Below, in pieces: positions 61,768 through 64,000 of a DNA stretch of 64,000 nt. The stretch is from Clostridium sp. chh4-2. Lineage in GTDB: Bacteria > Bacillota > Clostridia > Lachnospirales > Lachnospiraceae. The translations under genes were made by a program, and so were the position numbers. Under the pieces are notes generated by a model. That model was not told where the DNA came from and ran no database searches. It saw only the letters and a program-made list of their open reading frames with translations. How positions within the stretch are numbered: the stretch's first letter is position 1; each line of letters begins with the position of its first letter. The DNA is taken from positions 310,001 to 374,000 of the forward strand of contig NZ_PKUU01000001.1 in the NCBI RefSeq assembly GCF_002899675.1, given 5' to 3'.

Positions 61768-61796
61768 TTGATATTTTTTTCTGCACATGTTAATAT
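61768..61796 (+). promoter_or_regulatory. Promoter of the YihY-family gene
   Basis: TTGATA, 17 bases, TAATAT. Confidence 0.7.
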
Positions 61797-61831
61797 GCTT
61801 GTTATATAAGAACAGTCATAAAGGGGATTCT

Positions 61832-62665
61832 ATGCTTCGATTAATTATAACCTGCAAACGGATTTACGACCGGTACGTTGAAGATGAAATGACCGTATAT
61901 GCGGCTCAGGCATCTTTTTTTATTGTCATTGCGGCATTTCCGTTTATCATGCTCCTGCTGACCCTGATCCGTTTCGTGCCGGGACTTACCAAACTGGATG
62001 TGCAGACCACATTAATAGCCATTGTACCCAACATGCTGAATTCTTTCGTGATCGGCATCGTGGAAGAGCTGTATACCAAATCCACAGGAACCATCCTTTC
62101 CGTAACCGCAATTACGGCTCTTTGGGGTGCCTCCAGAGGAATGCTGAGCATTGAAAAAGGATTAAACAGAGCCTTTAAAAGCCAGGAAAAAAGAAATTAT
62201 ATTGTCAGCCGCATTGTCTGCTCCGGGTATACCCTGGTTTTCATGGTGGTCTGCATCATGTGCCTTCTTCTCTTGGTTTTCGGCAACTCCCTGCATCATT
62301 TTATGGAACGCCGTTTTCCGATTATTGCCAATGTCACATTTTACCTGATTAATTTCAGGCTGTTATTGTCTCTCACCATATTAGTGGTATGCTTTTTATT
62401 TTTATACACCTTTATTCCCAAGAAAAAACAAAAGATGAGGAAGCAGCTGCCCGGTGCGGTTGTAACCACCGTAGGCTGGATTCTCTCATCTTATGCGTTC
62501 TCTATTTACTTTAATAATTTCAGCAATTTTCCATACATGTACGGAAGCCTGACGGCAGTCGTTCTCCTCATGCTGTGGCTTTATATGTGTATCTGCATTG
62601 TATTTTTCGGCGCTGAGATCAATTATTATTATTCTACTGAGGAAAACATAGGCGTTGACAGATAA
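61832..62665 (+). CDS. YihY/BrkB-family inner-membrane protein
   Basis: 277 residues, six membrane helices, with AAQASFFIVIAAFPFIMLLLTLI at the start, WGASRGMLSIEKGLNRAF and the last helix region YGSLTAVVLLMLWLYMCICIVFFGAEINYYY, which is the family signature. Once annotated as RNase BN, these are now regarded as putative transporters of unknown substrate. Start ATG at 61832 follows AAAGGGGATTCT. Its 3' end overlaps the convergent cysK gene by 37 bases. Confidence 0.9.
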   Translation: MLRLIITCKRIYDRYVEDEMTVYAAQASFFIVIAAFPFIMLLLTLIRFVPGLTKLDVQTTLIAIVPNMLNSFVIGIVEELYTKSTGTILSVTAITALWGASRGMLSIEKGLNRAFKSQEKRNYIVSRIVCSGYTLVFMVVCIMCLLLLVFGNSLHHFMERRFPIIANVTFYLINFRLLLSLTILVVCFLFLYTFIPKKKQKMRKQLPGAVVTTVGWILSSYAFSIYFNNFSNFPYMYGSLTAVVLLMLWLYMCICIVFFGAEINYYYSTEENIGVDR

Positions 62666-63567
62666 CGGTCTCCGGTATCCGGCAGCAGAACGACGATGGT
62701 CTTTCCCTTGTTTTCCGGCCGCTTTGCCAGCTGAACCGCTGCCCATACGGCTGCGCCTGCGCTGATTCCCACCAAAACGCCTTCTGTCGTGGCGATCCGG
62801 CGTCCCGTTTCATATGCGTCCTCGTCCTTTACCGGCATGATCTCATCATAAATTTCCGTGTTTAAAAGTTCAGGCACAAAGCCGGCTCCAATTCCCTGAA
62901 GACCGTGAGGACCGGCTTTCTTCTCTGATAGATACGGAGATCCTTCCGGTTCCACTGCCACTACTTTCACTTCCGGCTTCTTCGTCTTTAAATATTCTCC
63001 GATTCCTGTAATAGTGCCTCCGGTTCCAACTCCCGCTACAAAGATATCCACGTTTCCGTCCGTATCCTGCCAAATCTCAGGTCCGGTGGTCTGTCTGTGC
63101 GCCTCTGCGTTGGCCGGATTGACAAACTGGCCGAGAATTACGGAACCGGGAGTTTCTTTCTGAAGTTCTTCCGCCTTTTCAATGGCTCCCTTCATTCCCT
63201 TTTTCCCATCTGTCAGCACCAGTTTGGCTCCATAAGCCTTCAACAGGGCTCTGCGCTCAGAGCTCATGGTCTCCGGCATGGTAAGTATGGTCTGATATCC
63301 TTTAATCGCCGCAATACTGGCAAGTCCGATTCCCGTATTTCCGGAAGTCGGCTCAATAATCACTCCGCCGGGTTTCAGATATCCGGACTTTTCGGCGTCC
63401 TCAATCATGTACAGAGCCGCCCTGTCTTTCACACTGCCTGCCGGATTAAAATATTCCAGCTTCGCCAGCACATCTGCCTCACATCCGTACGCTTTTGCAA
63501 GACGGTTCATCTTGAGAAGCGGGGTTTTTCCAATCAGTTCCAGTGCACTTTCCTTTACATTCGCCAT
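62629..63567 (-). CDS. cysK: Cysteine synthase A (O-acetylserine sulfhydrylase)
   Basis: 312 residues, PLP fold type II. Lys47 in NPAGSVKDRAA binds PLP; SGNTGIGLASIAA is the phosphate/substrate loop, VAGVGTGGTITGIGEYLK the PLP-phosphate glycine loop. It makes cysteine from O-acetylserine and sulfide. C-terminal tail LSTPMFSSVE. ATG after CGAGGTTAAT. Controlled by the promoter and palindrome just upstream. Confidence 0.96.
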   Translation of the reverse strand: MANVKESALELIGKTPLLKMNRLAKAYGCEADVLAKLEYFNPAGSVKDRAALYMIEDAEKSGYLKPGGVIIEPTSGNTGIGLASIAAIKGYQTILTMPETMSSERRALLKAYGAKLVLTDGKKGMKGAIEKAEELQKETPGSVILGQFVNPANAEAHRQTTGPEIWQDTDGNVDIFVAGVGTGGTITGIGEYLKTKKPEVKVVAVEPEGSPYLSEKKAGPHGLQGIGAGFVPELLNTEIYDEIMPVKDEDAYETGRRIATTEGVLVGISAGAAVWAAVQLAKRPENKGKTIVVLLPDTGDRYLSTPMFSSVE

Positions 63568-63608
63568 ATTAACCTCGATTCCGCCGCCGGTGGCAGCATA
63601 CTCTTTTT

Positions 63609-63633
63609 AATTCCTATTGTATCGCTAGGAATT
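63609..63633. promoter_or_regulatory. Candidate CymR/Rrf2-type operator of cysK
   Basis: Inverted repeat AATTCCTA-N9-TAGGAATT, lying 9 bases downstream of the -10 and across the likely start of transcription. Similar TAGGAAT-type sites are bound by CymR in Bacillus in response to cysteine; assignment to a CymR-like protein is inference. Confidence 0.6.
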
Positions 63634-63642
63634 GTTGTACCG

Positions 63643-63671
63643 ATTATACGACCACCGGGGGAATTTGTCAA
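63643..63671 (-). promoter_or_regulatory. cysK promoter
   Basis: TTGACA, 17 bases, TATAAT on the minus strand; consensus at both boxes. Confidence 0.85.
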
Positions 63672-64000
63672 TCCTGAATCTGGTATAATTTTCCGTACTT
63701 CTCTTTTAAATACTGAATATAGTATTTAGGCGTAAAATCTTCACCGGTTACGCTTTTTAGAATCTGTCTGCTGTTCTTCAGCTTTCCGTACTGATGGATA
63801 TTCTGTCTGAGATATTCCCGGATCACCGATACATTTCCCTCTTTTAAAAGGCCTTCAAAGTCCATCTCTTTTTTCATATGGTAATAGAGCTGGGCGCCGA
63901 ACGCGCTGCCGAGAGCGTAGGACGGGAAGTACCCGAAAGACCCCTGAGACCAGTGAATATCCTGCAAAACTCCCTCAGAAACATTTTCCGGACGGATTCC
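63668..64000 (-). CDS. Carboxypeptidase M32 (Taq-type), C-terminal part
   Basis: About 110 residues of the 3' end; the gene continues beyond the right edge (the frame is open to the last base). QDIHWSQGSFGYFPSYALGSAFGAQLYYHM is the conserved M32 block near the C terminus, and the ending VTGEDFTPKYYIQYLKEKYG is typical. M32 enzymes are metallocarboxypeptidases that trim C-terminal residues from peptides; the HExxH active site is outside the window. Confidence 0.88.
   Translation of the reverse strand, partial: GIRPENVSEGVLQDIHWSQGSFGYFPSYALGSAFGAQLYYHMKKEMDFEGLLKEGNVSVIREYLRQNIHQYGKLKNSRQILKSVTGEDFTPKYYIQYLKEKYGKLYQIQD

Overview
The window looks like a chromosomal segment of a gut-type Clostridia, most likely Lachnospiraceae (Clostridium cluster XIVa). 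Supporting signs are moderate GC, T-box leaders on thrS and pheST, the infC-rpmI-rplT and secG-rnr-smpB-ssrA gene orders, a two-gene SUF system, a CspB/C-like subtilisin, a DUF1540 protein and several heterodimeric ABC exporters. I see no prophage, transposase gene or CRISPR array. Species is an inference from gene style, not from any search.

Layout. 1-1340: AT-rich two-gene module, an AAA ATPase overlapping a TOPRIM-like partner that runs off the left edge; it resembles PARIS/AbiL/RloAB-type anti-phage pairs. 1457-8916: Csp-like subtilisin, minimal SufBC, then a MarR-controlled heterodimeric ABC exporter. 9075-10962: CPBP protease behind a promoter split from its gene by an inserted element, and a 3-hydroxyacyl-CoA-type dehydrogenase. 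11163-11928: tRNA cluster on both strands (Leu-AAG x2, Leu-CAG x2, Asn). 12210-17392: a 32-residue Cys-rich peptide, greA, the infC operon with a probable AUU start, DUF1540 and T-box-controlled thrS. 17382-23829: predicted glycoside hydrolase, AEC carrier, ilvE and two MATE exporters. 24002-26429: a large protein with two jacalin-like domains and a caspase/CHAT-like domain, plus a 50-residue protein. 27034-27724: GNAT gene with an overlapping short upstream reading frame. 27992-31318: tmRNA, smpB, rnr, secG. 31384-40051: enolase, then isoaspartyl dipeptidase with a complete peptide ABC importer, divergent from a sigma-54-activator-like regulator whose ATPase motifs are degraded. 42089-46503: small membrane protein and T-box-controlled pheST. 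46512-48387: MarR and MATE. 48612-54309: LytTR/GHKL two-component system with a three-gene ABC transporter, and an HD protein. 54603-61659: four tandem ABC half-exporters forming two heterodimers. 61768-64000: YihY-family membrane protein, cysK with a probable Rrf2-type operator, and the end of an M32 carboxypeptidase.

How the genes work together. The isoaspartyl dipeptidase and dipeptide importer form one peptide-scavenging unit. secG-rnr-smpB-ssrA joins secretion to ribosome rescue and RNA decay. Three heterodimeric exporters and three MATE pumps give a large efflux capacity, two units of which carry their own MarR repressor.

The spaces between genes hold at least four families of structured, non-coding repeats: a 245-bp MITE-like element with a perfect 7-bp target duplication; two elements with GTAAYTGTTCAG inverted ends; several REP-like palindromes with the core GGGTGAAGGCATTTTC; and two near-identical, oppositely oriented ~105-bp units. 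The best candidates for undescribed biology are the left-edge ATPase/TOPRIM-like pair, the jacalin-jacalin-caspase-like protein, the apparently catalytically dead sigma-54-type regulator, and the small peptides.
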